DNA of 64,000 nt from CAYZWU01 sp964482235 (GTDB taxonomy: Bacteria; Planctomycetota; B15-G4; CAYZWU01): positions 9,761 to 73,760 of the forward strand of contig CAYZWU010000025.1 in the NCBI GenBank assembly GCA_964482235.1. The letters run 5' to 3'. Of the stretch, positions 34,325 to 43,393 are shown piece after piece. Positions within the stretch are counted from its first letter, which is position 1, and every line of letters starts with the position of its first letter. The position numbers and the translations under genes were made by a program. Below the pieces are notes generated by a model. The model did no database searches and was not told the origin of the DNA. It worked only from the letters and a program-made list of their open reading frames with translations.

Positions 34325-35713
34325 TTACCGCACAGGCTTGCTCGTCTTCCGGGCGGTCTTCTTCTCCTCCTCCCATCGCACGAGAAGGGTCATGATCTCG
34401 CCATTGCGAAGGATGGTCAGAGGGACGTCGGCGCCCAGGGGAGCCTCGCGGATCGCCTTTCGCAGGGAGGAGAGGGGCTCCTGCCTGACGATCGTCTTCG
34501 CGCCCAGCGACAGGATCAGGTCGCCGCTCTTCAAACCGCACCGTGCGGCCGGAGTCTGGCTGTAGATGCCGGCCACGCGCACGGCCCCCTGGTTCTCGGG
34601 CAGGCCGAATCCGGCGAGCTTGTCGGTCGCAACCTTCTCGCCCGCGTCGATCCCCAGCATCCGGCGCTTGCCGCGAAAGCTGAGGAGCTCCAGAAAGGAG
34701 GTCGAGAAGACGAGCTGCTCGCGGCGGTTCGCCGCGCCCAGGGCCAGAAGGAAGGCCGTCTTGGCCGTTTTCTGCACCCTTTCGGGGCAGATCTTTTCCA
34801 CCTCGTCGCTGATCCGGTGGTAGTCGGGATGAAGTCCTCCGAAGATGAAGATGGCCGGGACGCCGCTCTTCAGGAACGGCCAGTGATCGCTGCCTCCGAA
34901 AGCCCCGCGGCCGGAACGGTATTTCACCCCTCCGAGCTCGGAAGCCGTCTCCTTCATCGCCTTGACCAGGTAGCCTCCCTCGTCCGACTCGAGTCCGAAG
35001 ATGGTAAAAGGCGTGCCGGGATTGCGGCCCACCATGTCGAGGTTGATCATCAGCGACGTCTTCTCGAGGGGAAAGGGGGGATTCTTGACGTAGTGATCGG
35101 AGCCGTAGAGCCCATGCTCCTCGCCGCTGAAGCAGACGAAGACGATGCTGCGCTTGGTGGGCACCCGGGCGAGAGCGAAGGCCTGGGCCACCTCGAGCAC
35201 GGCCGCGGTGCCGGAGGCGTTGTCGTCCGCCCCGTTCCAGATCGTGTCCGTCTTCGAGGCGCGGCCCATGCGGGCCGCCGAGGGCTTCTGGCCCTTGCGT
35301 CCCACGTGATCGAAGTGGGCGCCGATCACCACGGCTTCCTTCTTCAGGATGGGATCGGTTCCTTCCCAGAAGGCGGCCACGTTCCGCGTCTTGGCCACGC
35401 CGTCCTTCATGCCGCGAGCCCGGAAGGTGAAGCTCTGGAAGTATGATCCGTCCGCACCTGCCGGCTCGAGACGCATCTCGGCGAAGAAGTCGGCGATCCA
35501 CTCCGCGGCCAGGTCATTGCCCGGCGTACCCGAGTTGCGGCCCTCGAGGCTGTCGCAGGCCAGGTAGGAGATGTAAGCGTGAATGTCTTCCCCGTCGATC
35601 GTCTCGAGGGCTGCCGCGGCTCGTTGATCGAGGGGCTGGTTTTCCTGGGCCTCGACCTGCGCAGGGGCAAGGATCAATGAAACCAGCACCGCGATGAGGC
35701 AAAAGAGAGGCAT
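34325..35713 (-). CDS. Secreted M28-family zinc aminopeptidase with PDZ domain
   Basis: A 462-residue exported peptidase. After the signal peptide (ending QVEAQ) comes the M28 core with a two-zinc site: His and Asp in GAHFDHVGRK, Asp in GADDNASGTAA, Glu pair in SGEEHGLYG, and Asp in NLDMVGRNPG. Residues ~360-445 form a PDZ-type module (IYSQTPAARCGLKSGDLILSL). GGAGAG precedes the ATG. It likely trims peptides in the periplasm, complementing the C25 and M64 peptidases. Confidence 0.88.
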   Translation of the reverse strand: MPLFCLIAVLVSLILAPAQVEAQENQPLDQRAAAALETIDGEDIHAYISYLACDSLEGRNSGTPGNDLAAEWIADFFAEMRLEPAGADGSYFQSFTFRARGMKDGVAKTRNVAAFWEGTDPILKKEAVVIGAHFDHVGRKGQKPSAARMGRASKTDTIWNGADDNASGTAAVLEVAQAFALARVPTKRSIVFVCFSGEEHGLYGSDHYVKNPPFPLEKTSLMINLDMVGRNPGTPFTIFGLESDEGGYLVKAMKETASELGGVKYRSGRGAFGGSDHWPFLKSGVPAIFIFGGLHPDYHRISDEVEKICPERVQKTAKTAFLLALGAANRREQLVFSTSFLELLSFRGKRRMLGIDAGEKVATDKLAGFGLPENQGAVRVAGIYSQTPAARCGLKSGDLILSLGAKTIVRQEPLSSLRKAIREAPLGADVPLTILRNGEIMTLLVRWEEEKKTARKTSKPVR

Positions 35714-35758
35714 CGATCTCTCCAGTATGGGAAGCGTTAAGGGGTGCCAAGCTTCAGG

Positions 35759-35788
35759 ATTATATCATCAATCCAGATCACATATCGA
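35759..35788 (-). promoter_or_regulatory. Possible sigma70 promoter for the M28 peptidase
   Basis: Minus strand TCGATA (35788-35783), 18-base spacer, perfect TATAAT (35764-35759), about 45 bases before the ATG at 35713. Confidence 0.45.
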
Positions 35789-35803
35789 CATTCTCGTTGA
35801 TTT

Positions 35804-38329
35804 TTATGAGGAGCCCTTCTCCTGCTCCGGCGCCTCCGCTTCTTTCGACTTTTCATCCGCCTTGGCCCGAGCTCTTGCGGCGCGGCGGACCGCCTTCTCT
35901 GCAGCCTGGTTCGCCTCGAGCAGCTCGGCCTCGAGAGCGGCGCGCTTATCCGCATCTCCCTGCTCGGCCGCGGCGCGCAGCTCGTTCATGATCCGGATCG
36001 CAGTTTCCGAGGTCTTGACCACCTGCTTCTCCGCTTCGACCGCCTTCCGCTCCGCGTCGGCGGCCGCATCGCTCAGCGCGGCGGCCTCTCCCGCATCCCC
36101 CTCCTCCGGCTCGGCGTCGAGCGGAATGTCCTCGGCACCCAGGACCATGGCCACCACGGGAAGCCGTGCGAAGAGGTCGTCGATCCTCTCGCCGAAGGGA
36201 TCGACGGGCAAATAGTTCCGGATGGAGAGGGGCAGGTAGACGAGGTCCGCATCGGCCGAGAGAGCCTTCAGGCAATCGGGGCCGGGATCCGGCACGGCCT
36301 CGCAGACGGCCTCGATCCGGGCCTCCTCGAGCATTTCCCCGAGCCTTGCGGCGTCCTCCTCCTCGTGATCGGGTCCCCGGCCGAAGGCGAGTACGCGGAT
36401 CGTCGCCTCGTGCCACTCCTCGCTCCGCGTGGTGAGATAGGCGAGGAGCACCATGAGCCGGCTCGTGGCATCGTCGGCGCGCCACCAGACATCGATGCGC
36501 CTCTCCTCGGGCGGCTTCTTGCGAAGAGCGTCCCATTCGTCCTTGTCCGAATCGAGGACAACGACGTTGCAGCCCAGCCGTATGGCGGCCTGCAGGTGCC
36601 GGCCGTAGTGCGTCTCGCTCGAAGCCGGATCGCTGCCGGGCCGCTCCTCGATCCAGTTGAGCAAAACGGTGTTGGCCCGAACGGGGCCGATCCCGTGCGA
36701 CTGGATCAGGATGCGCGCTCCGGTGAGGAGGTCCGGTGCGGTGACCGCCAGGCCGAAGGCGTCGATCCCCTGGTCGTTCAGGTGATCGAGAAGCTCCTGC
36801 TCCGCCTCGTCGCGCTCCTTTCTCGCCCTGGCCCCTTCCCCCTCGATGATCCGGATTGCGGTGATCAGCCCGCTCTGCGCCTCGATCCACGAGGAGAACC
36901 GGAGCAGCCGCTCGCGACGGATCGAGTCCTTGGAAAAGACCAGGATCCGCGGCCTCCAGCTCCTGGGGTGCTCCGGCTCCTTGTTGATCTGCAGGAGGTG
37001 TTCCTTCAGGCGCTGGAAGTGATAGGAACGCCGGCTGTCCGCCCAGCGGGCCGGACCGGCCGTTCTCTTGAGATACTGGTGTATCGCGGCGAGGATCGAG
37101 ATCGCCACCAGGCCGGCGGCGAGATCGATGGCCAGCATCACGCCAAGGCAGCAGAGCGCGCCGAGCCCGCTCAGCCGGTAGTCGAACCACCTGAAGCGCG
37201 GCCGGAAGGAAGGCGACGCGGCCCTGGCCTCGAAGTAGGTGGCGTAGTTCAGCAGGCCGTAGGAGATCAGGAAGAACATGGAGACCAGGGGGGCGATCAG
37301 GTTGAGCCTGCCGAGGCCGATGGCGGCAAAGGCGATCACCGCCGAGAGCAGAACGCCGCGTCGCGGGTTCTCTTCCGGTCCGGCCCCCTTGGCAAAGGGG
37401 AGGAGGATGGGGAAGATCCTGTCGCGGGCCATCGACTGCAGGATGCGGGGCGCGCCGAGGAACGACGCCATGGCCGAGGAGAGCGTCGCCGCCACGACGC
37501 CGGCGCTGATCGTCCATTCGACGAGGGCCACGCGCTTCATGGCCATGCTCTCGTTCCCCAGCTCCGACGCGGGCAGGGCGGCCGCGAAGACGAGAGCCGC
37601 TCCGAAGTAGACGACGATCGAGATCCCCACGGCGAGGAACGTGCCGCGGGGAAGGCTCCTGCCCGGATCCTTCAGATCGCCGGACATGCTCACGCCCTGG
37701 GTGAAGCCGGTGACTGCCGGGAAGAAGATGGCGAAGAGGATCCAGAACCCTTCCCCTCCTGACTCCACGGTCCAGTTGCGGACCAGCTGCTCCCCGTCCA
37801 ACTGTCCGAGGCCCCCGATGAAGAAGGAGCCGAGCGAGATCGCCAGGGCGGCCATGACAATGTACTGCAGCCGGGAGGCCCAGTCGGCGCCCAGCCAGGC
37901 GAAGAGGAGAAGGAAGGCCGCCGCGGCGAAGGCGATCAGCCGGGGCAGGGAAGCAGACGCGCCGGGGAGCATGGCCGCAAAGGCTTCGCCGAAGCCGATG
38001 CAGTAGAAGGCGATCGACACGGACTGCGCCAGGTAGAGGACGATGCCGATGGCCCCGCCGAACTCGACGCCCAGGGTCCGCGAGATCAGGTAGTAGTCGC
38101 CGCCTCCCTTCACCTTCATGTTCGTGGCGATGGCCGAGAGGGAGAATGTGGTCAGCAGCGAGATCGTGTTGGCCAGGGCGATGATGATCAGGGCGGATTT
38201 CAGGCCGGCGTTTCCGACAACGTAGTCGAGGCGCATGAAGAGGATGATGCCGAGAATCGTGAGAATGCTGGGCGTGAAGACACCGGTGAACGTCCCGAGA
38301 GTCCCTGTCCGTTTTTCCCTGTCAGCCAC
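35804..38329 (-). CDS. SLC12-like cation-chloride/amino acid permease with long soluble tail
   Basis: An 841-residue APC-superfamily transporter. The start (TGVFTPSILTILGIILFMRLDYVVG) and VKGGGDYYLISRTLG are typical of bacterial relatives of the SLC12 cation-chloride cotransporters. About twelve membrane segments end near residue 410. The long cytosolic tail (~430-740) resembles the SLC12 C-terminal, universal-stress-like domain, and the last ~100 residues are Ala/Glu/Lys-rich coiled coil. Start is GTG at 38329 with AAAGGA upstream. Follows the Lon-like gene by 49 bases. Substrate not determined. Confidence 0.8.
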   Translation of the reverse strand: MADREKRTGTLGTFTGVFTPSILTILGIILFMRLDYVVGNAGLKSALIIIALANTISLLTTFSLSAIATNMKVKGGGDYYLISRTLGVEFGGAIGIVLYLAQSVSIAFYCIGFGEAFAAMLPGASASLPRLIAFAAAAFLLLFAWLGADWASRLQYIVMAALAISLGSFFIGGLGQLDGEQLVRNWTVESGGEGFWILFAIFFPAVTGFTQGVSMSGDLKDPGRSLPRGTFLAVGISIVVYFGAALVFAAALPASELGNESMAMKRVALVEWTISAGVVAATLSSAMASFLGAPRILQSMARDRIFPILLPFAKGAGPEENPRRGVLLSAVIAFAAIGLGRLNLIAPLVSMFFLISYGLLNYATYFEARAASPSFRPRFRWFDYRLSGLGALCCLGVMLAIDLAAGLVAISILAAIHQYLKRTAGPARWADSRRSYHFQRLKEHLLQINKEPEHPRSWRPRILVFSKDSIRRERLLRFSSWIEAQSGLITAIRIIEGEGARARKERDEAEQELLDHLNDQGIDAFGLAVTAPDLLTGARILIQSHGIGPVRANTVLLNWIEERPGSDPASSETHYGRHLQAAIRLGCNVVVLDSDKDEWDALRKKPPEERRIDVWWRADDATSRLMVLLAYLTTRSEEWHEATIRVLAFGRGPDHEEEDAARLGEMLEEARIEAVCEAVPDPGPDCLKALSADADLVYLPLSIRNYLPVDPFGERIDDLFARLPVVAMVLGAEDIPLDAEPEEGDAGEAAALSDAAADAERKAVEAEKQVVKTSETAIRIMNELRAAAEQGDADKRAALEAELLEANQAAEKAVRRAARARAKADEKSKEAEAPEQEKGSS

Positions 38330-38378
38330 GAAGGCTCATCCTTTCATTCTCGACCGGTCCGGGCCAGGAGACGGTCCG

Positions 38379-40817
38379 TCACTTCGACTTGCCCTTCCGG
38401 GCGGAGGGCGGGCTCCGGGTAGCCATGAGCCAGAAGTTGCGCGCTCGCTCCACGGCGATCCCCAGCACGGAACTGCGGGGATAGAGGTTGCTTTTGCCGC
38501 GCTTCCCCACAGGCCTGTCGGTGAAGATCTCGAGCGCCTCGAGAACGGTCTCCACTGCGTAGATGTGGAAGCGGTCGGCCGCGCAGGCCTCGACCACATC
38601 GTCGCGAAGCATGAGGTCGCCCGCGTTGGCGCCGGGGATGACCACGCCCTGCGTGCCCGTGAGCCCGAGGTCGTTGCACGTGTCGAAGTAGCCCTCGATC
38701 TTCTCGTTGACCGCGCCGATGGCCAGGATGTGGCCCATCTGGTCGATGGCGCCCGTCATGGCCAGGTCCTGGCGCAGGGGGATGCCGGTCAGAGCGCTGA
38801 GAAGACAGCAGATCTCGGCGCCCGACGCGGAGTCGCCGTCGATTCCCCCGTAGGACTGCTCGAAGGCCACCGAGGCATCGAAGGCGAGGGGATGGTCCGT
38901 CCTGAGCAGGTGGCGGAGCAGGCCTCCGAGGATGTAGAAACCCTTCGTGTGGATGGCCCCGCTCAGTGCGGCTTCGCGCTCGATGTTGATCACCCCGGCC
39001 GTGCCGGGGCCGATCGTGGCGGTGATGCGGGCCGGGAAGCCGTAGTTCAGCGGACCGGACTGCATCACCGCCAGCCCGTTGATCTGCCCCACGACGGATC
39101 CCCGCGTCTCGACGCGGATCGTTCCGTCAGCAACGAAGGCGCGGAAGCGGCGCGAGGGGAGGTTGGCCCTGAGCTTGCCCTGAAGCACCGCCTCGCGCAC
39201 GTCATCGCCCGTGACGCGCTGGCGGTCTTCCCGGTCGGCTATGTACGCCGCCTCGCGGGCGATGTCCGCGATGCGGCCGAAGAGGGTGGTGAGCCTGCCG
39301 TCCCGCGCCGCGATGCGGGCGCCGTGCTCGGCCAGGGCGGCCACGGCGGTCCTGTCGAAGGGGAGCAGCTGCTCCTCGCGGGCGATCCTGGCGAGGATCG
39401 CGGCATAGTTGTGGATCCCCTCGTCGTTTCGAACGATGTCGGTGTCGAAGTCGGCCAGCACCTTGAACAGGTTGGGGAAGTCCGGATCCTGCGCGTCGAG
39501 AACCATGTAGGTCGGGACGCTTCCGAGCAGCACGACCTTCACGTTGACCCGGATCGGCTCCGGTTTCAGGGCCGGGCCGGGCCAGTGGGATCTCTTCTCC
39601 GGAGGCGAGATGTCGAGGCGGCCCGTCCGGAGCGTCCTGACGAGCACCTTCCAGGCGCCCGGTTCGTTCAGCACGTCGAGGGCGTCGAGGACCAGGTAGC
39701 CGTTGTCGGCCTGCAGGAGCGATCCCGCCCGGATGCCCAGATGGTTCGAGCGCGGCTCTCCGCCCGCCTCGAAATCGTAGTCGATCGTTCCGAGGAGGTT
39801 CAGCATGGTGGGGGAGTTCTCGACCACGATCGGGCACGGCTCGTCGCTCCTCTGCTCGAGCACCACGTTGACGCGGTAGATGTAGGTGAAGTCGTCCTCC
39901 TCCTTCGAGCCGAGGCGCCGGGTGATCAGATCATCCACCAGCTCCTCGAGGAAGGTGTTCAGGATGCCGTTCTCGAACTCCGCGACAAGAGGCCGGGTGA
40001 CCTCGGCCATGATCTGCCGGGCCGTCTTCTCGGTCAGCTCGAGGAGCGACTCCTCGAGAGCGCCCCGGATCCTTCCAACGTTCTCGTTCACCGAGGCCAG
40101 CTTCTCGCTGAAGCCGTCGGCCTTCTCCTTGAACAGGCCGTACTGCTCGGCGGGAATCTTGCCCTGGGCGTGGAGCTGCTCGAACTCCTCGGGCGCAACG
40201 GGCTTTCCCTCCACCACGGGAAAGATCGCTGTCTGCATCACGGGTCCTGCCTGGAAGCTGACAAGAGCCATGCCTGCCGCCTGGAGCTCCTGCTCGAAGG
40301 GGTTGACCAGCTCCTCGATCTTCTTGCGGGTCTGTTCCTCCAGCGCCGTCCGCCGCGCCTTGATGCCGTTCGACGAGAGTGCCGGGCCGAGGTCGTTGCG
40401 GATGAAATCCCTCAGTCTGTCGATGCGGCGACGCAGGGCATGCCCCTGGCCCGGAGGCAGGGTGATCAGCCGGGGACGGTCGGGCTGCCGGAAGTTGTGC
40501 ACAAAGCAGCGGTCGTTCTTCAACGGGCAGGAAGGACGGATCTCCTGGAGCAGCCGGCGGACCAGGGTGAGACGGCCCGTTCCGCTCAGGCCGCGGACAA
40601 AGATGTTCTGGCCCGGCGCCTGGGTCTCCAGGCCGAATCGCAGCGCCTCCACCGCCTGGTCCTGTCCGATGATCCCGGTGAGCGGTTCGACGTCCGTGGT
40701 TGTCTTGAAGGGTAGCTTTTTCGGATCGCATCGCCAGCGGAGAGCTTCCACCGGGAGGGGATTGAACTGCGATGATTCCGTTGTTTTCTTTTTCGCCTTT
40801 TTTCGTGATGGAGCCAT
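38379..40817 (-). CDS. Lon-related (S16) AAA+ protease
   Basis: An 812-residue Lon-family protease of the AAA_32/YcbZ-like type. The C-terminal protease domain shows the catalytic Ser in GIDGDSASGAEI (~659) and Lys in GAVNEKIEG (~704). The Walker A loop reads GLSGTGRLTL, with Arg in the usual Lys position, so ATP use may be weak or altered. A helical insert (~130-290) splits the ATPase. I chose ATG 40817 (AAGGAAAG upstream); a GTG at 40868 overlapping the deoA stop in GTGA would add 17 residues and is a real alternative. Confidence 0.85.
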   Translation of the reverse strand: MAPSRKKAKKKTTESSQFNPLPVEALRWRCDPKKLPFKTTTDVEPLTGIIGQDQAVEALRFGLETQAPGQNIFVRGLSGTGRLTLVRRLLQEIRPSCPLKNDRCFVHNFRQPDRPRLITLPPGQGHALRRRIDRLRDFIRNDLGPALSSNGIKARRTALEEQTRKKIEELVNPFEQELQAAGMALVSFQAGPVMQTAIFPVVEGKPVAPEEFEQLHAQGKIPAEQYGLFKEKADGFSEKLASVNENVGRIRGALEESLLELTEKTARQIMAEVTRPLVAEFENGILNTFLEELVDDLITRRLGSKEEDDFTYIYRVNVVLEQRSDEPCPIVVENSPTMLNLLGTIDYDFEAGGEPRSNHLGIRAGSLLQADNGYLVLDALDVLNEPGAWKVLVRTLRTGRLDISPPEKRSHWPGPALKPEPIRVNVKVVLLGSVPTYMVLDAQDPDFPNLFKVLADFDTDIVRNDEGIHNYAAILARIAREEQLLPFDRTAVAALAEHGARIAARDGRLTTLFGRIADIAREAAYIADREDRQRVTGDDVREAVLQGKLRANLPSRRFRAFVADGTIRVETRGSVVGQINGLAVMQSGPLNYGFPARITATIGPGTAGVINIEREAALSGAIHTKGFYILGGLLRHLLRTDHPLAFDASVAFEQSYGGIDGDSASGAEICCLLSALTGIPLRQDLAMTGAIDQMGHILAIGAVNEKIEGYFDTCNDLGLTGTQGVVIPGANAGDLMLRDDVVEACAADRFHIYAVETVLEALEIFTDRPVGKRGKSNLYPRSSVLGIAVERARNFWLMATRSPPSARKGKSK

Positions 40818-40864
40818 CTTCTTTCCTTGTCCTCCTGAAAGTAGACAGACGATTTTTTTGCCGT

Positions 40865-42190
40865 TCACGCCTCACCGTCCGGCCCGTCTCCTCCGATCTC
40901 CTGATGAACCAGAACACGCGGGGGCGGCTGATCCGGACCGATTGCGAGACCGTCGAGAAACAGCATTCGGGCTCGATCGATCTTCGCGGCGTCGCTCGTG
41001 TGGAGCAGAGCCACCTTATCACCTTTCTTGACGGGATCTCCAGGCTTCTTCAGCAGGGATATCCCGGCAGCGTGATCCACTGGATCGTTTTTGCCGGCCC
41101 GGCCCGCTCCAAGAACAAATGCCGCCCTGCCGACGTGGCCGGCTCGGATCCCCGTGATGAATCCGCTCTCCGGAGCAGCGACCTCGGCCTGCACGACAGC
41201 CTTGGGCAGGCCCTTCTCCAGGGCCTCCGCGTCGCCGCCCTGGCCTTTCACCATGGCAAGGAACTTCTCCCTGGCCAGACCCGAATCGAGGTGGCGCTCC
41301 AGGAGGGCGCGGACCTGGTCTGGCGGTTCTCCGGCGAGCTCGAGCATCGCCGCGGCCAGGGCGAGGACGAGCTCGCGCGTGTCGGCAGGACCCTTTCCCT
41401 CGAGAAGGTCGAGACATTCCCGGACCTCGAGGGCGTTTCCCACCATACGGCCGAGGGGCTCTTCCATGTCCGTCACGAGCGCCCGGGTTCGGACGCCCCG
41501 CGCTGCTGCAAGATCGACGAGCTGCCTGGCGAGGCGGCCGGCCTCGACCGTGTTCTTCATGAATGCGCCGTCGCCGGCCTTGACGTCGAAGACCAGCGCA
41601 TCGGCGCCCTCGGCGATCTTCTTGCTCACGATGCTGGCCAGGATGAGGGGCGGCGACGGGACGGTGGCCGTCACGTCCCGGAGGGCGTAGAAAGCGCGAT
41701 CGGCCGGGACGAGCTTTTCGGTCTGGCCGGAGATGAAGCACCCGACGTCGCGCAGCAGGCGCCGAAGCTCGTCCGGCGACAGGTCGGCGCGGAATCCCGG
41801 GATCGACTCGAGCTTGTCCAGCGTTCCCCCCGTGTGACCCAGGCCGCGGCCCGAGACCATGGGAACGCGCAGTCCGCACGAGGCGACGAGGGGTGCGAGG
41901 ACGAGGGAGACCTTGTCGCCCACGCCTCCGGTGGAGTGCTTGTCCGCCTTCACACCGGGCAGCGACGAGAAGTCGAGGACCTCGCCCGATGCGAGAAAGG
42001 CGTCGAGCAGAGCTGCCGTCTCCTTCCCGGTCATGCCCCGGATCGTGACGGCCATGAGAAAGGCGGCGGCCTGGTAGTCGGGGATGCTTCCTTCGGAAAC
42101 GCCGGTCACCATGGCCGCGACCTCGCCGGCGTCGAGCTCCCGGCCGTCGCGCTTTCTCGCAATGATCTCCAGGGGATCGAGTGCTTTCAT
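40865..42190 (-). CDS. deoA: Thymidine/pyrimidine-nucleoside phosphorylase
   Basis: A 441-residue enzyme cleaving pyrimidine nucleosides to base and (deoxy)ribose 1-phosphate. The family signature SGRGLGHTGGTLDKLES and phosphate-site KHSTGGVGDKVSL are intact. ATG at 42190 overlaps the deoB stop (ATGA); an open frame continues upstream within deoB and is not used. It supplies the substrate for DeoB, so the pair forms a nucleoside salvage pathway. Confidence 0.93.
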   Translation of the reverse strand: MKALDPLEIIARKRDGRELDAGEVAAMVTGVSEGSIPDYQAAAFLMAVTIRGMTGKETAALLDAFLASGEVLDFSSLPGVKADKHSTGGVGDKVSLVLAPLVASCGLRVPMVSGRGLGHTGGTLDKLESIPGFRADLSPDELRRLLRDVGCFISGQTEKLVPADRAFYALRDVTATVPSPPLILASIVSKKIAEGADALVFDVKAGDGAFMKNTVEAGRLARQLVDLAAARGVRTRALVTDMEEPLGRMVGNALEVRECLDLLEGKGPADTRELVLALAAAMLELAGEPPDQVRALLERHLDSGLAREKFLAMVKGQGGDAEALEKGLPKAVVQAEVAAPESGFITGIRAGHVGRAAFVLGAGRAGKNDPVDHAAGISLLKKPGDPVKKGDKVALLHTSDAAKIDRARMLFLDGLAIGPDQPPPRVLVHQEIGGDGPDGEA

Positions 42191-43389
42191 GGGGCGATCT
42201 CCTCGAGAAAGCTCCTGCCGGCGCCCTTGTGTTCCAGGCCGAGATGCGCGGCGAATGTGGCGGCCACGTCGGCAAATGTCTCCCGGGTGCCGAGATCGAT
42301 TCCTCGACTGAAACCGGGCCCTGCAGCGAGGAGAGGAACATACTCGCGCGTGTGGTCCGTTCCGGGAGTGGTGGGGTCGTTGCCGTGATCCGCCGTGACG
42401 ACGAGAAGGTCGCCTTCCCTCAATTCTCCGACAATGGCGGGCAGGGCGTCGTCGAACACCTTCAGCGCCCGGGCAAAGCCGGCCGGATCGTTCCTGTGGC
42501 CGAAGAGCATGTCGAAATCGACCAGGTTGGCTGCAATGATTCCGCCGCGCGGCTCGATCCCGTCCTCTCCCCTGATCGCGTCCAGCAGGAGCTCGATCGT
42601 CCGGCTGTTTCCCTTGGACGGCCTGTGTTCCGTGATGCCCGAGCCGGCATAGAGATCGAAGATCTTCCCGACGGTCGTGACGGGTAGGCCCGCCTCGCAG
42701 GCCCTGTTCAGCAGTGTCGGCTCGTGGGGAGCCAGCGAGAAATCGCGCCGCCCGGCCGTGCGGACGAACCGGCCGGGTTGCCCCTCGAAGGGACGGGCGA
42801 TCACGCGAGCCACCGCATGTTCTCCCACGAGCATGTCGCGGGCCGTCTCGCAGATGCGATAGAGCTCCTCGAGAGAAAAGAGGTCCTCGTGGGCCGCCAC
42901 CTGGAAGACCGAATCGGCCGACGTGTAGACGATCGGCCTTTTTGTGCGGCAATGCTCCTCCCCGAGGCGGGCGATGATCTCCGTACCCGAACAGGGGAAG
43001 TTCCCCAGCGTCCGCCGTCCGATCGCCGTCTCGAAAGCCTCGATCAGGTCGGCGGGGAAGCCGTCGGGATACGTGGGGAAGGGTCTGTCCACCACGAGGC
43101 CGGCCAGCTCCCAGTGCCCGGCCGTGGAGTCCTTGCCCGCGCCCTGCTCGGCCATCCGGCCGAAGGAGGCGGACGGCTCGTCGGCGGGAGGGATCCCTTC
43201 GACGCCGGGAACGCGGCCGAGGCCGAGGGAGGCCAGGGAGGGCAGATCGAGACCGCCTGCAGCGGTGATCACGTGGCTCAGGGTGCTGGTGCCGCGGTCG
43301 CCGTAGTCGCCGGCATCGGGCAGCTCGCCCACACCAACGCCGTCGAGGACAACGAGTATCGCGCGATTGGTCGATGCGGCGGCAGGCAT
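42187..43389 (-). CDS. deoB: Phosphopentomutase
   Basis: A 400-residue alkaline-phosphatase-fold mutase converting (deoxy)ribose 1-phosphate to 5-phosphate. Metal-binding segments are visible: LDGVGVGELPDA near the N-terminus, STAGHWELAG in the cap, and TADHGNDPTTPGTDHTRE near the end. It starts four bases after the sulfatase stop and overlaps deoA, linking salvage genes to the peptidase/lipoprotein run. Confidence 0.93.
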   Translation of the reverse strand: MPAAASTNRAILVVLDGVGVGELPDAGDYGDRGTSTLSHVITAAGGLDLPSLASLGLGRVPGVEGIPPADEPSASFGRMAEQGAGKDSTAGHWELAGLVVDRPFPTYPDGFPADLIEAFETAIGRRTLGNFPCSGTEIIARLGEEHCRTKRPIVYTSADSVFQVAAHEDLFSLEELYRICETARDMLVGEHAVARVIARPFEGQPGRFVRTAGRRDFSLAPHEPTLLNRACEAGLPVTTVGKIFDLYAGSGITEHRPSKGNSRTIELLLDAIRGEDGIEPRGGIIAANLVDFDMLFGHRNDPAGFARALKVFDDALPAIVGELREGDLLVVTADHGNDPTTPGTDHTREYVPLLAAGPGFSRGIDLGTRETFADVAATFAAHLGLEHKGAGRSFLEEIAP

Positions 43390-43393
43390 ATGG

